A stretch of 64,000 bases of DNA from assembly GCA_019454045.1 (NCBI GenBank), contig SKCR01038145.1, forward strand, positions 1-64,000. The letters are read 5' to 3'. Below, piece by piece: positions 33,601-45,850 of the stretch. The translations under genes were made by a program, and so were the position numbers. How positions within the stretch are numbered: the first letter of the stretch is position 1; each line of letters opens with the position of its first letter. The stretch comes from Zanthoxylum bungeanum (lineage: Eukaryota; Streptophyta; Magnoliopsida; Sapindales; Rutaceae). The notes below the pieces were generated by a model. It made no database searches and had not been told where the DNA came from. It worked only from the letters and a program-made list of their open reading frames with translations.

Positions 33601-35820
33601 TATTCTTTCACATTGGACTCTACCCGGAACATCTCAATTAAACGGTGTGTCCGAACGGAGAAACCGAACTTTGTTGGATATGGTAAGGTCTATGATGAGT
33701 CACACAGAGCAACCAATTTCCTTCTAGAGATATTCATTGAACAGTGCAATACTTATTTTGAATAAGGTTCCGTCAAAGTCTATTCAACAGACTCCATATG
33801 AAATATGGACATGAAAGAAATCGGGTTTCTCATTCCTGAACATTTGAGGATGTTGGGCATACGTTAAACATTTGGATGGTACCAAACTAGAACCCAAATC
33901 GGATAAGTGCCTATTTGTAGGTTATCCTAGGGAAACCAAAGGATACTACTTCTACCACCCACAAGAGAACAAGGTATTTGTTGCTCTATATGCGGTTTTC
34001 CTTGAAAAAGGAATTCCTAAATACAGTGGTAAGTAGGAGGAAAGTATAACTCGATGAAAGTCAGAGTGATATTATTACTGGCACCGATTCCAAACGGAAC
34101 ACGAACAGTTCATCAGGGATGAAATTGTACCACAATATTCTAATACACAAGAACCGCGTAGATCAGAGAGAGTCAGAAAACAACCCGAGAGGTATGGGTT
34201 TCTGATCTCGCCTCACGTATATATTAATCTTATTGAGGATAATGATCCGGCTACGTATGAGGAAACGATACAAGGTATCGACTCCGCTTTATGGCAAGAT
34301 TCCATGAAGTCCGAAATGGATTCCATGTATACCAACCAAGTTTAGACACTGGTTGATGCACCAGAAGGCATAAAGCCTATTGGTTGTAAATGGGTCTTTA
34401 AGAAGAAGATGGACATGGATGGCAATATACAAATGTATAAAGCTAGGCTTGTAGCGAAAGGGTTTCATCAACGACATGGTGTTGACTACGACGAAACTTT
34501 TTCACATGTTGCCATGATTAAATCCATTCGGATAATGCTTGCTATTGCTGCATATTTCGATTATAAAATATGGCAGATGGACCTCAAAACCGCTTTCCTT
34601 AATGAAAACCTTTTGGAGGATGTTTATATGCAACAGACTGACGGTTTTGTCGTACCAAAACATGCAAACAAGGTTTGCAAGTTAAATCGATCCATTTATG
34701 GATTGAAGCAAACATCATATTCTTGGAACCAACGTTGTGATGAGATCATAAAAGAATATGATTTCATTCAAAATGAGGATGATCCTTGTGTATATAAGAA
34801 GGTTAGTGGGAGCGCACTGACATTTATTGTCCTTTACGTAGATGATGTATTGCCTATTGGCAATGACATTCCCATGCTACAATCGGTGAAAGCTTGGCTC
34901 TCATTAAAATTCTCTATGAAAGATCTGGGAGAAGCAGCTTTTATTCTGGGAATAAAGATCTAACGGGATAGATCTATAACGATGCTTGCACTCTCCCAGA
35001 GCTCGTATATCGACAAAGTGTTGAAGAAATTCAACATGGATCAGTCTAAGAGGGGACTATTGCCAGTGTCACATAGCGTCTATCTATCTAAGGACATGTG
35101 TCCTAAAACTCAAGATGAGAGAGACAACATGAGTCGGATCCCGTTCACTTCAGCAGTCGGATCGATCATGTATGTAATGATATGTACAATACCTGATGTC
35201 TCGTATGCTTTGAGCATGTGTAGTCGCTATCAGGCCGATCCAAGTGATGGTCACTGGGTTGCGGTTAAGAACATCCTTAAGTATCTTAGATGAACTAAAG
35301 ATGCTTTCTTAATCTATGGAGATGGAGAACTTGAGGTAACTAGGTTTATCGATGCAAGTTTCCAAACCGATAAAGACGACTGTAAGTCGCAATCCGGGTA
35401 CAAATTTTGTTTGAAAAACGGAGCAGTGAGCTGGAAATCTTCCAAGCAAAAGACTATTTCCGATTCAACAACAGAAGCGAATATATCGCTGCAGCTGAGG
35501 CAGAAAAAGAGGCAGTTTGGATCCGTAAATTTCTAATTGGATTAGGAGTAGTTCTGTTAGCAGCTGAGCCCGTTCATTTGTATTGTGACAATAACGGGGT
35601 GAAAACGCAGGCTAAGGAACCGCGGTCTCATCAACGATCCAAGCATGTACTTCGACGTTTCCATCTGATTCATGAGATCATACATCATGGCGATGTGAAG
35701 ATCGAGAAGGTCGCAACAGATAACAACATTGCAGATCCGCTGACGAATGCTATTTCTCAGCAAAATTTTGAGCGACATGTACATAGTTCAGGTGTTAGAT
35801 ACTTCAGTGATTGGCTATAG
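33600..35820 (+). pseudogene. pol: Copia-C pol pseudogene (integrase end, RT, RNase H)
   Basis: Collinear with 60256-62473. It starts within the integrase core just upstream of the NGVSERRNR catalytic-Glu motif. RT motifs are recognisable (KARLVAKGF, QMDLKTAFLNE, IYGLKQTS, YVDDVLPIGND), with a change next to the catalytic YVDD. RNase H follows and ends SDWL at 35820. Frameshifts and stops, including premature stops at about 34961 and 35291, interrupt the frame. Gag, protease and the 5' LTR are missing. It is much more eroded than the copy at 58524. Confidence 0.85.
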
Positions 35821-35834
35821 GCCAAGTGGGAGAT
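35821..35834 (+). other. Copia-C polypurine tract
   Basis: GCCAAGTGGGAGAT lies directly before the LTR start TGTTGG. It is identical at 21527-21540 and 62474-62487. Confidence 0.8.
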
Positions 35835-37670
35835 TGTTGGACAATTATTACCCATAGCATCACTTTTGTAAAGACATTGTGGTTTTTTGTACAAATTAAC
35901 TATGTGACAAAGAAAATTGCTATTTTATAATTTTGTTATTAGATTACTTGAATATATAAATGATAAAAGTCCTTATGATTAGTTCCGGATTAATAAGATA
36001 TGAGACAATATCAATCCACTAAGGTTTAATCATTAAATATCATTAGTCATAGTATTATCGAGACTGGACATCGATAATGCGGAATAGACTAGTATTGCAC
36101 TTGTGCGCGTTATGGAAGCGTAACAGCATTGTTCTCATATATTTGGGTATTGGATACTCATGCAAGTGTAATAGGAGGTTCTGTTGCCGATGGTACGGAA
36201 ACAGCTTCGCTCTGGATAGACCCCCGGAATCCTATTAGTAGTATGACTATGTGTATATGGGAATCTGAATCAGGGTAGGTGTATTTTGGTCTTAACCTGA
36301 GACTTGCATCGCTAATACTTGCGACAATCAGCACGCTTTGGGTTTGGTCGTCCGGGACTTTAACAGGTTCTATGTACGCCTCTTCTGGGTTTATTGAGAA
36401 TCATAGTGTATTGGGTGTGATGTCAAGATGGAAGTATCATTTCAGTCATATGGAGATGATGATCACGCAAGGATACAGAACTGGTACTCTAATTTGTTGC
36501 AACTATCGGGATAATATGACAAGGTCATGATTATCCGATTAAAGAGACTAGTTTCTAGTGATCTGATATATGCTTCGTACGTGGCAGACACAATTCCAGC
36601 CACAGACCTAGCGTGTGACATCTGATACTGGATCGTAATACGCAATACATTATATACTATGCCTGATATAGATTATATATTCTTTGATGAATATTTCTGG
36701 AGAATTGGGTAGGCACGGTGTTTTGCTAGAAGCCAACCATGGCTTGTAAATCAGTAAGAACGTGGTATGAGGTATGCACGTGTTCGGATAGTCCGACAAC
36801 CGGATTTACTACCAACATATCCAGGATCTCTTGGGTCGCTTCCCAAAGATTCACCGATGACATTTGACTCGAACAGAATTAATCTAGGATTAATCAAGAG
36901 AGAGAAAATTAATCTGGGATTAATTACGGCAAGAATTTATTTTGGATAAAATTCGATTAGAAGAGAGAACATGATTAATTTGGAATTAATCGATTAAATA
37001 ATCTATTGGATATATTAAATGAAATCGGATTTCAAAGCAAAATTAAAATTGGATTTTAATTTCGGGCGAACAAATCAATTTAGAATTAATTCGCGAGCGA
37101 CGTTCGTAATAATTTTACATGGCATTTTTATTTAATTAAATTGGATTTAATTATGTTGCAATGGAAAATTCATTTAATCGGATTAAGCGAACCCGAGCCC
37201 GAAGTGTGGAGCAAGCCACTTGAATTTTGAATTAAATTGGGTCCCACCAACTTACATCACATGTCTATCAAGTGTCAACTTGAGTGATAGAAGTGGTTGG
37301 AGGCATTAAATGCCATTTTCCCTCCAAACTCTTTGCTTTTTGCTTTTCGAAAAGGCATATACACATTTTGTGAGTTGACTTGGTCAATTATGATTTTAGA
37401 AAAAAACAAAAATTTATTCTTTCTCCCTTTTGCTTGGCCGAACACAAGCTTCTTCTCTCCCTTTGATTTTGCTCCAAAATCAAACAACGCTAGCACTTCA
37501 AGAGTTGAATAAGGTGATAGGGAAACTCACCATTGGAATTAAAGATTCAAGACAAAGCTTGGAGCTTCCTAGACGAAAAGATTTTTGAAATCTCCACATC
37601 TGATCTTTGTAAGTACTTCCACAACTTCTTTGATCTTATTCACATTAAATCATGACTTAGAGCTCCTTGG
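35835..37670 (+). mobile_element. Copia-C 3' LTR
   Basis: It starts TGTTGGACAATTATTACCC and is collinear with 21541-23560. It joins minus-strand family B gag at about 37670, exactly as the other copy does. Confidence 0.8.
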
Positions 37671-38842
37671 CATGTTCTAGGAATACTTACATGGGTGTCA
37701 ATGAGGTATTGGTTCTCATGCCTGAGGCAGACGCATTTGTCAGTTTCGTGGCCTTTTTCCTAATGGAAGTGACAATATAGGTTTAGGTTGAGGTGGGGTG
37801 GCATAGGGTTTGGAAGTGGTCTAGGTTCTAAAGGTTTTAGGAGACATTGCCTCTTCATCTTTTCAAACACATTTGACAACGGTCTACCAAAATTAGAGAA
37901 TCGCATGTTTCTGATAGCGGCGACCTCAGCAGGAATGAGCTTGGACCCTGAAGGCCCCCCAATGGTCTTTCTATTCTGGCTTTAAAACTTTCTTTTCTTG
38001 GCTTCCTCTTCCTCGATATCCATGACAGTTACTATTAACTATCGAAAGTCACTAATCATGGAGGTCATCATTCTCAGCTTGTTATAAAGGAGGGCTTGGT
38101 GCCCTTAATAATCATATTTATTTGGTCATTCTCTGAGGGCCGTGTCTACATCTAAAGATTAGCCGCTCTCCAGCGATCCACATAATCTTTGAAGCTCTCC
38201 TCTTGCTTCTGTTGGTGTTTTCTAGGTCACGGAGCGACAAGTCTATCTCCAGGTCCGTGACATATTGGGTTCAAAAGGCTTTGCTAATGTCCTCCAGTCA
38301 TCCCTGACCTTTCTCTCCAGGCTATGATATAATACTATGGGCGCCCCTTCCAGTGACATCCCAAATATCTTATGCACCTGGCATTTCGACAAACCCACTA
38401 TACTCATCACTGAAACATATTGTCGGAGATGGACCCAATGATCTCCATTTCTATTGAACTTGGCCATGTCAGACATCTTAAACTGGGGAGGTAGCTGTTC
38501 TTCGAAAGTCATTGTATCATAGTCTAATAGATCCTCATATTTTCCCTTCATCTTGCGGGTAACTGACTCCACTTGTTCTCTGAGTTTCTGTAACTCTTCA
38601 TGAGGCCCGGCAATCCTTCTCGCGGCATACTCAGCTATGTCATCATCAAAAATAGGGATTTCTTCACTTATCCTATTCGGGGGATCCTCACGACTTCCAT
38701 TCTCATTTTTTTCTATTCCCACTGTACGGGGTACTATCAAACTGGCCAAATCGTTGGTCAAAGTTTGTAGTTGCTCGGTAATTTTTATGTTGTTGGACTC
38801 CAATTGATACATGCGGGAATCTTCACTGCCTGACGTATCCAT
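37671..38842 (-). pseudogene. gag: Family B Ogre/Tat-like gag gene, minus strand
   Basis: From ATG at 38842 the frame is open for about 200 codons. It shows the coiled N-terminus (MYQLESNNIKITEQLQTL), the FEEQLPPQFKMSDMAKFN motif and the capsid core LEGAPIVLYHSLERKVRDDW. It is then frameshifted near 38250, and the zinc-knuckle-like LYCHFH segment lies at about 37760. It is a better-preserved duplicate of 23561-24720. No pol follows; the C-terminus is cut by a copia-C LTR. Inactive as it stands. Confidence 0.8.
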
Positions 38843-39967
38843 GCTTGCTAACCTTTTCTTGACAAGTCTTCCTTCTTCTCTAACCCAATGGATACATATG
38901 ATGGCTGCATACGATGCATGAGATGCATGAGGTTATCAAAACATCAGATATCCTTCCGACCTTATTCCTCCCACACACTTGGTAAGTCCATTTCTGTCCT
39001 AGGTATGGCTTATTTTATGCACCAATGTAGGGTACACAAAATCGTTCTCTCCTTCGCTACAGGGGTGAACCTTGGCTTCCTCAGTCATTTTCCATCGGTA
39101 AAAGACAAATACCACCCATTTATAAGATTGACTAAGCCTATTATGGGGATCGTACCATTGTCTAGAAATGACTAATTGGGCCCTCGTTAATTATGGTTAT
39201 GGCGGGGATGGACTTGGTGATATCCAAAGGTATATAAATATGCCATAATAAGGCGTACCATTCTTAGATGAAAGCCAGTGCAGATATCGAACTCATGCAT
39301 CTGGCATATTCGGATAATGTTTGGAACTTCTAAGCCCATCAAGGTTTTCATACAAGTTGGCCGTTATCATTTTTGAAAGTGTTCAATCAGATTATCGCGA
39401 GGTGTAAACTTGTCCCAGTTGAAAATGCCCAACAGGTTTTTCCTTTTGCGATAAGGTGGCTAAATAACTTTAAATGTAGGGGGCCCAAACACAAGGTGGC
39501 CCATCATCATTTTGAAAACTTTTGGCCCAATCATCAAAAGATACAAACTCGTCCCAATTTAAGTGGCCCAACAAGTTCGTATCGTATGACGAGAAGCCCA
39601 AAAAGATCCAAATGATAATAGGCCCAAACACAAGCATTGGGGGTAGCTTCCAAAGGACGCATAACTATGGTTCATATATAGGATTTACAAGAGTACGGAT
39701 AAGGCTCTCATCGACAAAAGGTTACCCACAACTAGGTCTCCCCACTCCAGGGTTCGAGCGACCAAGTGAGCGTGCCTTTTTTATACCATAGGGTATATGC
39801 AAATGAGTGATGGTTATCATCACATAACGATCCACCACCTTGAGTGAAAGCGACTCACGATACATGACGTCATCGGGGTAAAAAGGGTATGCAAAATATA
39901 TGAGACTTGGGTAACCAAAGCCAAAGCCACAGACACTACAAGGCATTGTTTCGGGGCCGATTCTCTA
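38843..39967 (-). mobile_element. Family B leader, minus strand, second copy
   Basis: Matches 24721-25817, including the TGGGCC-rich repeats (39360-39610). It has small indels relative to the other copy. Confidence 0.7.
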
Positions 39968-39984
39968 TCCCCAGTGAGTCGCCA
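39968..39984 (-). other. Degenerate tRNA-Arg-type primer-binding site, minus strand
   Basis: On the minus strand TGGCGACTCACTGGGGA has lost one base relative to 7022. Confidence 0.75.
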
Positions 39985-39986
39985 TC

Positions 39987-40994
39987 TGTAGGAGAGAAGC
40001 GGGGTTTACCGCTATGCCTATGATGCTCGGCAACCACGACACTGTTTGGCTCACAGCCCATAGAGAGTACGAAGTATCCCGCGGGGGACTAAACCGAAGA
40101 ATAAAGGAGTCGCCACCCAGTATGAACTGTGAAAAGATTTAAGGCCACACTCACCCCTCGCAAGAGAAGACCTCAAACCGTTGGGTTCAGAATGGTCCCT
40201 TACTTATACTAGTATAATGGACGGCTTCACACAATGTTATAGCCAAGTCTTATGCAGTTCATACATATATGAGTATTTCCCGAGTGGTACGTGGAGTGGT
40301 ATCCCAAGTACAAATCACACTACCGTCCATTCAGATTCGGATACAGAATTTACGTCTAGGTTTCCATCTGATATACCGCAAGGGATAATAACACACATAA
40401 ATATTAATACAATGTAAATAAAAAATAATATAATAATACATATATGGATAATCACCAACATGAACAAATAAAATAAAGGCGAAATAATATAATAACAATA
40501 AAAAGATAAAAAGATAAATAACAAACTAAATGCGAAATAATAAAATAATGATGAAAGTGAATAAATAAATAAATAAATAAGATAAAAAAACGGAATGCCA
40601 AAGAAAGAAAAAATGTGACCAGAAACTTGGCCGTCTTTAATGTTGTACTTCGCATACCCGGCTGGACGTATTTCACGTCCAGCCAGGCATGCAGCGTCCG
40701 GACCTATAAAATAAATATGGTAAAGGGTGCCCTCAGGTCTTAACTTTTAAGTTGCTTTCTCGTAAGTGCGTTAGGCCGTTGCCGGAAGGATCGCTGGTTT
40801 TCTATTTCTACTTGCTGTTTCGCTGTTTTGGCTTGCTGTTTTGCTATTTTCAGCTTACTATTTTACTATTTCTGATTGTTATTTTTGTTGTTTCGCTGAT
40901 TGTTGTTTTTGCTATTTTATGGTTGCAGTTTTGGTTATTTTTGGCTGCTGCTTTAGTTGTTCTTGGCTGCTGTTTTTGGGTTGTTTTGGGCTGC
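39987..40994 (-). mobile_element. Family B 5' LTR, 3' half, interrupted
   Basis: Matches 25838-26840. It is interrupted at about 40994 by the Athila-like insertion and resumes at 49389. It contains the conserved block (40286-40377) and the hairpin (40660-40684). Confidence 0.82.
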
Positions 40995-40995
40995 T

Positions 40996-41394
40996 AACTG
41001 AGCATATGAAGATCCATTTTAGTCAGTTTTATGGAGAATTTACAAATTAAATAATTTAAAATGAAATCAACAAAAACTAACTTGTTTAAAAAAAATGGTT
41101 TGAGATACGTCTCAGGAGTGAAAACTCCTTACTCAGTTATCTCTTACCAACTTGGATTCAAAATAAAAACACAAAAACACAATATTTTTGTAATTTTTGA
41201 AAATTTTTCAATTTTTTTTTGTATTTTTCGAAATATTTTGGACTAAAAATAAAAACAACACACAATTAAAAACAACATATTGATCAACTAATTTCCTCCC
41301 CCAAAGCTAAATGAGACATTGTCCCCAATGTCTTAAACAGTAGAAGAAGAGTTTAGAAGATAATACCTGGTTAGCTGAAATTTTACAGGAAAAA
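40996..41394 (-). mobile_element. 3' untranslated end of the Athila-like element
   Basis: On the minus strand this holds ACATTGGGGACAATGTC and AGCTTTGGGGGAGGAAATTAG, blocks typical of the 3' region of Athila-type elements; the latter (41291-41306) is a polypurine-tract candidate. About 300 bp of AT-rich sequence follows, then the element ends without an LTR. Confidence 0.6.
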
Positions 41395-42047
41395 TTACCG
41401 ATTAAGATCTATGTCCAATTTACGCTTTTTACCACAATCGCTATCTGACCAGCTCAACTTGGAAAGAATGGGGTCGATTTTTGGTTCAAAGGCTAGGATT
41501 TGGTCAATTAATTCTTCAGCCTTTGTTGCAGTCAGGAAAATATCATGTACTGATTTTGTGACGAACTCATGTCTTTTGGCTTCCGCAAGAAATACAAACA
41601 GAAAATCGAAAAAAATTTCAATGTTGAGTAATCCAATGGGCTTCCGATGAATGTTCAAGTGCGCCCATGATGCCACTGTGAATATTTCTTCAAATGTTCC
41701 GAGCCCACCTTGTAAAGCAATAAACACATAAGTAGTATTGACCATTTCAAGGAGTTGTTCAGACATCCCCGAGACAATACGTTCATCTCCATTTGTTTTT
41801 CCGATTATATGTTCGTCCGCCAAAGTTTTTAGAATGATTCCCAAAACATGACCGCCACCATCCTCAACTGCTTTTGAAATGCTTCCCATCAATCCAAGAT
41901 TGCCACTGCCATATACTAGGTGCATATTTCGTTCTGCTATGACTCTCCTCAATTCTTTTGTAGCCTCAATGAATTCTGGTTTATTACCAGAATTGGCTCC
42001 ACAGAAAAAAAAATTCGCTTGATTCGCTGCTGTGAAGTTGCTTCCAT
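41395..42047 (-). pseudogene. LOG-like: LOG-like gene (cytokinin riboside monophosphate phosphoribohydrolase family), intronless retrocopy in a retrotransposon
   Basis: LOG enzymes release active cytokinin bases from their riboside 5'-monophosphates in the cytosol. From ATG at 42047 to the stop at 41395 the span is 217-codon sized, the usual LOG length, and covers the whole fold: HLVYGSGNLGLMGSISKAV (nucleotide-binding loop), GGHVLGII, the PGGxGTxxE-type motif as QGGLGTFEE, then WAHLNIHRKPIGLLN and a C-terminal helix. It has no introns, although plant LOG genes normally have several, so it looks copied from an mRNA. An open frame runs 41952-41395. A one-base length change in an A9 run (about 42005-42013) separates it from its N-terminal 14 codons. 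The RK pair usually before the motif is absent (MSEQLLEM), and the motif Pro is Gln, so activity is doubtful. Confidence 0.85.
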
Positions 42048-42569
42048 TTTCTTTCTCTTATTTGGATGTATATCTGGATGTGTCGAAGAAATAAATGTAG
42101 AGCTGAATTTATGGTGAGTAATAATAGCACTAGTACCTGCCAAATGACAATTTTTAGATGAGCGTTAAAATAAATCGTGAAAAGTCAAAAAGTATAGATC
42201 TTACCGACGAAAATAAAAGAAAATAACAAAAGAAAAGTAAATCAAAGCAATTATTAAGGCAACAGAATTGTGTACGCAATACGCCACTCGTTTGGTATAT
42301 AAATCCATTAGGATGCGTCTCAAGAATTCATTCTTTACTCAATTATCACACATGAATTAGCTCTCTTCTTTGTGATTGCCAAACACCATTCCTTCTGACT
42401 TAAAATGCTCTGTTTGTGCTTTTCCCTACAAAAATAACACACTAAATTAAAAACTCTACAACATGTATACACAAAATATAAAAATAGAAATTACAATAAA
42501 GTGCATGGGTTGCCTCCCTACTAGCGCAAAATTTTTCGTCTTCAGCCAGACGTGACTGAAATCCATATG
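42048..42569 (-). mobile_element. Linker between gag-like ORF and LOG-like gene
   Basis: On the minus strand the segment has CTAGTAGGGAGGCAACCCA, a block typical of Athila elements upstream of the env-like region. It also has two acceptor-like sites, TTTTTGTAG/GG (about 42420) and TTTGGCAG/GT (about 42143), suggesting that a spliced subgenomic RNA could have expressed the downstream gene. Confidence 0.5.
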
Positions 42570-43318
42570 TCAAGGAGGTTTCAGCGTCATTTTGGATGTC
42601 ATATTAAAGACATTCCCATGTGCGTTGCTTTTGAAGGGTCTTTTCCAACGGTAAGGTGGTAAAAAGAATTTTGTCTCATTCAGTGCTCGTGCCACCTTTT
42701 TAACCTTTGTTGCTCCAGTGGTTCCTGAAAAGAAAGAAATAAAATCAGGAGGTCTCGTATGGTGCTTGACTTGGAATGGAAGTTCCATTCTGTCAAGCTT
42801 CTGGGTGATATCTTTGATTTGTACTCCCCAAAACAGTGATGTTTCGCCTGAATGCTCTGGATCTTTAATAAGTTCAGACATTTGCTCCTCCATTTGCTCT
42901 GCTTCTTGCTCCATCTTTTCTTCACAGATGTATTTTAGGATTTCCTCATTCAGTTCTTCATCTGTCATCTGTGAAATGCATGCTCCATAAGTGTCACCCT
43001 GAGGATGTAAAGAAATGTCAGATTTTAGGTCTTCATCCTCTGATCTGAGTGAAATGATTGGCTCAGCTAGATCTTCTTCAAACATTTGTGCAATGGAAGC
43101 TCCAAGATCTTCATTTGGATAATATAAAGTTTCATCCTCCTTTGTTGGTGCAGTTGGTACAAACAGCTCAGCTTCTTCATCCTCGTCAGAGTCTGAATAA
43201 TAGAAATTAAACAGAGACTTTGTTGGTTTAGGCTCCTGAACTGATACCTCAAATTCTTGATACTGCTCAGCCTCGTCCTCTGTTATGATGTCATGATGAA
43301 TCTCAGAATATACGAAGG
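42570..43318 (-). pseudogene. Gag-like ORF of the Athila-like element, C-terminal part
   Basis: An acidic reading frame of 248 codons (43313-42570) with DSDEDEEAELF and MEQEAEQMEEQM stretches and no recognised enzymatic domain. It is the continuation of 47238-46732: without the inserted LTR and one target-site copy, the two parts have 169 and 248 codons and stay in one frame. The role is unknown; by position it belongs to the element's gag-like polyprotein. Confidence 0.65.
43314..43318. repeat. Target-site duplication GAAGG, left copy
   Basis: Identical to 46732-46736; it flanks the solo LTR. Confidence 0.88.
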
Positions 43319-44074
43319 TGTAGGCACTGTATTTTTGCATGTAAGACCCGATGATGAGTCTCATTTGGAGGCACTACCTTTTAAGTCGCGAGAGCCGCGG
43401 GAAACGGACGTCGGAAGGGAATCGGTATTTTGTTGGATTTTAGTTCGCTTGTTTTGCTTCGGGTTCGCTTGTTGGACCTTTGTTTTAAAACACACCCTTA
43501 GCCCATTAAATCACATCCAATAATAATTAAAACATTTAAAATACATGTCACAAATTGAATTAATTTAAATTAAAGCTAATTGAAATTAATTTAAACCAAT
43601 TAAATTAAATTGAATTAAAGCTAATTAAATTAAACTAAAATACAATTAAATCAAATTAAAATTCACAAATTAAATTAATTTAAACCAATTAAATGAAATT
43701 AAATTAAAATCCAACACAAATTAAATTCCAATGAAATTAAATTTGAATTAAATCTAATTAAATAATATACCAAAATTAAATAAATCATTACCAAAATTAA
43801 AATATTGTAACTTCCTAATCCAAAATATTATATACTAAATTAAAGAAATATTATGCCTATTTAAAATCAATCATAACCAATTAAAAATATTGACTTCCTA
43901 ATCTAACAAATTAAATGCCTAATTAACACCAATCAAATATATTGTATTCCTAATCTAGCCAAGACATGTCCCCTAATCAAATCCATTGCTTTCCTTGTCT
44001 AACACTAAATCATATCTTAATTGAATGCACCAAATCCCTTTCTTGTGAGACAAGGAGAAGCCATAGCCTTTGTC

Positions 44075-44082
44075 TATATAAA
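44075..44082 (+). promoter_or_regulatory. TATA box of family A solo LTR
   Basis: TATATAAA is followed by CAACCC, as in the LTRs at 841 and 4279. Confidence 0.55.
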
Positions 44083-45319
44083 CAACCCAAAACCAAAGCT
44101 AACCCCCTCTCCCAACTACTTCACCCTCACGGCACAAACACACAGAAAATAAACCCTGCTCACGAACTCTCTCTCTCTCGCACAAACCACAAATAAGCCA
44201 TCCTCACCAAACACATCAACGCCACACAAAAGCCAACTGCCTATTTACACAGCAAGCCTTTCTCTCACACATCCCTTTAAACACAACACAGCCACAACCC
44301 TAGTGACCCTCTCGGTAAACTGCCAAAAACCCTATCACGCCCCACTCACTGCCCCATAGCTCTTCACGCCACTCACTACCCTTCAATCAAAACTCCACGC
44401 TCTTGCCTTCAACACACCAATCAACAGCCCCATCAACTTGCAGCCACTGCCCACGCACCTAAACCCCTTAAGCAACTTAAGCCACGGACCAGCCCTCCAC
44501 GCCACATACACCTTCACGTCAAGCAACACCATCACCCTTAAACATATCCTCACGCACCAAAAACCACTGACCTGATCATCACGCTAGCATCCCTCGCCCT
44601 CTCACGCAAAGAACACTTATACACAGCCCTTATTAGCACCGAATCAGTCCCCGAAATTGCACTTAGTCCACTGTCCAGAACACAACCAGTAAACCGAGAC
44701 AAAAACACCCCAAAATAGTCCCCAAAACTACCCAAAACTGCTCCCCGAAATCGCACAAAATAGTCCACTAAAACACCAAAATGAGACTTGAAACAGTAAG
44801 CAGAAACCGCGAGGAAATAGCAGCAAAACAGAGGTCAAAACAGTAGCTTGATCAGCGAAACAGCGAGGTAAAATGCAAACCAGTGAACCAGAAAAGTTGC
44901 GGTGTGACAGCCCTTCCAACTGCCGTGAAACGCGAGTTCGAAAGTCGACATAAAAGGTTAGACATGAGGGTATTTTCCACATTCGTTTTCTGTTTTATTT
45001 GAATTATTCATTGAGTATTGTTTGCATGATTGTTATGTGGAAATTCATGTTGTGGCCCTTGAGTAGATAAATATGCATGTATTATGAAATATTGTATGTT
45101 GTGGCCTTGGAATAAAATGAAAGAGGTGTCAACTCTCGCGGTATATCGGATGGAAACCCGGACATAAATTTCATAGCCGATTCCGAATGGACGGTTGTAT
45201 GATCTGTACTCAGGATACGACTCCACGTACCGCTTGAGTAAACGACACTTTCTTTTATTTTATGTTGCTTTGATTTATTTATTATTTGTCATTCAAATTC
45301 CGCATGTTACTTGTTTATG

Positions 45320-45850
45320 CATGATGCGATCGAGCGCATGGGCTTAGTAAGTCAGATTAAAGGTCCCCTATTTGGAGGGGTTAAAACCCTTTACCACGAT
45401 GCTTTGTCGCGCCGATTGATGTGTGTTCGGTTGAATGTAAGATGTGTTCAATCGGGCATACCAAGTTTGATATTATTGTCTTTATTCTATATATGCATGA
45501 CGCGATCGAGCGCATGGGCTTAGTAAGTCGGATTAAAGGTCCCCTATTTGGAGGGGTTAAAACCCTTTACCATGATGCTTTGCCACGCCGGTTGATGTGT
45601 GTTCGATTGAATGTAAGATATGTTCAATCGGGCACACTAAGTTTGATATTATTGTCTTTATTCTTTGTATGCATGATACAATCGAGCGCATGGGCTTAGT
45701 AAGTCGGATTAAAGGTCCTCTATTTGGAGGGGTTAAAATCCTTTACCACGATGCTTTGCCGCGCCGGTTGATATTTATTCGATTGAATGTAAGATGTGTT
45801 CAATCGGGTATACGAAGTTTCATATAGTCATCATTTTCTTTGTACGCATC
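45320..45850 (+). repeat. Three 176-bp tandem repeats in the solo LTR
   Basis: Unit starts are at 45320, 45496 and 45672, exactly 176 bp apart. Each unit carries the hairpin (45429-45453 in the first). The conserved 91-92 bp block lies on both sides of the array. Confidence 0.88.

Noticed and set aside
42718..42990. Plus-strand 90-codon open frame
   Set aside because: Antisense shadow of the gag-like ORF on the minus strand.
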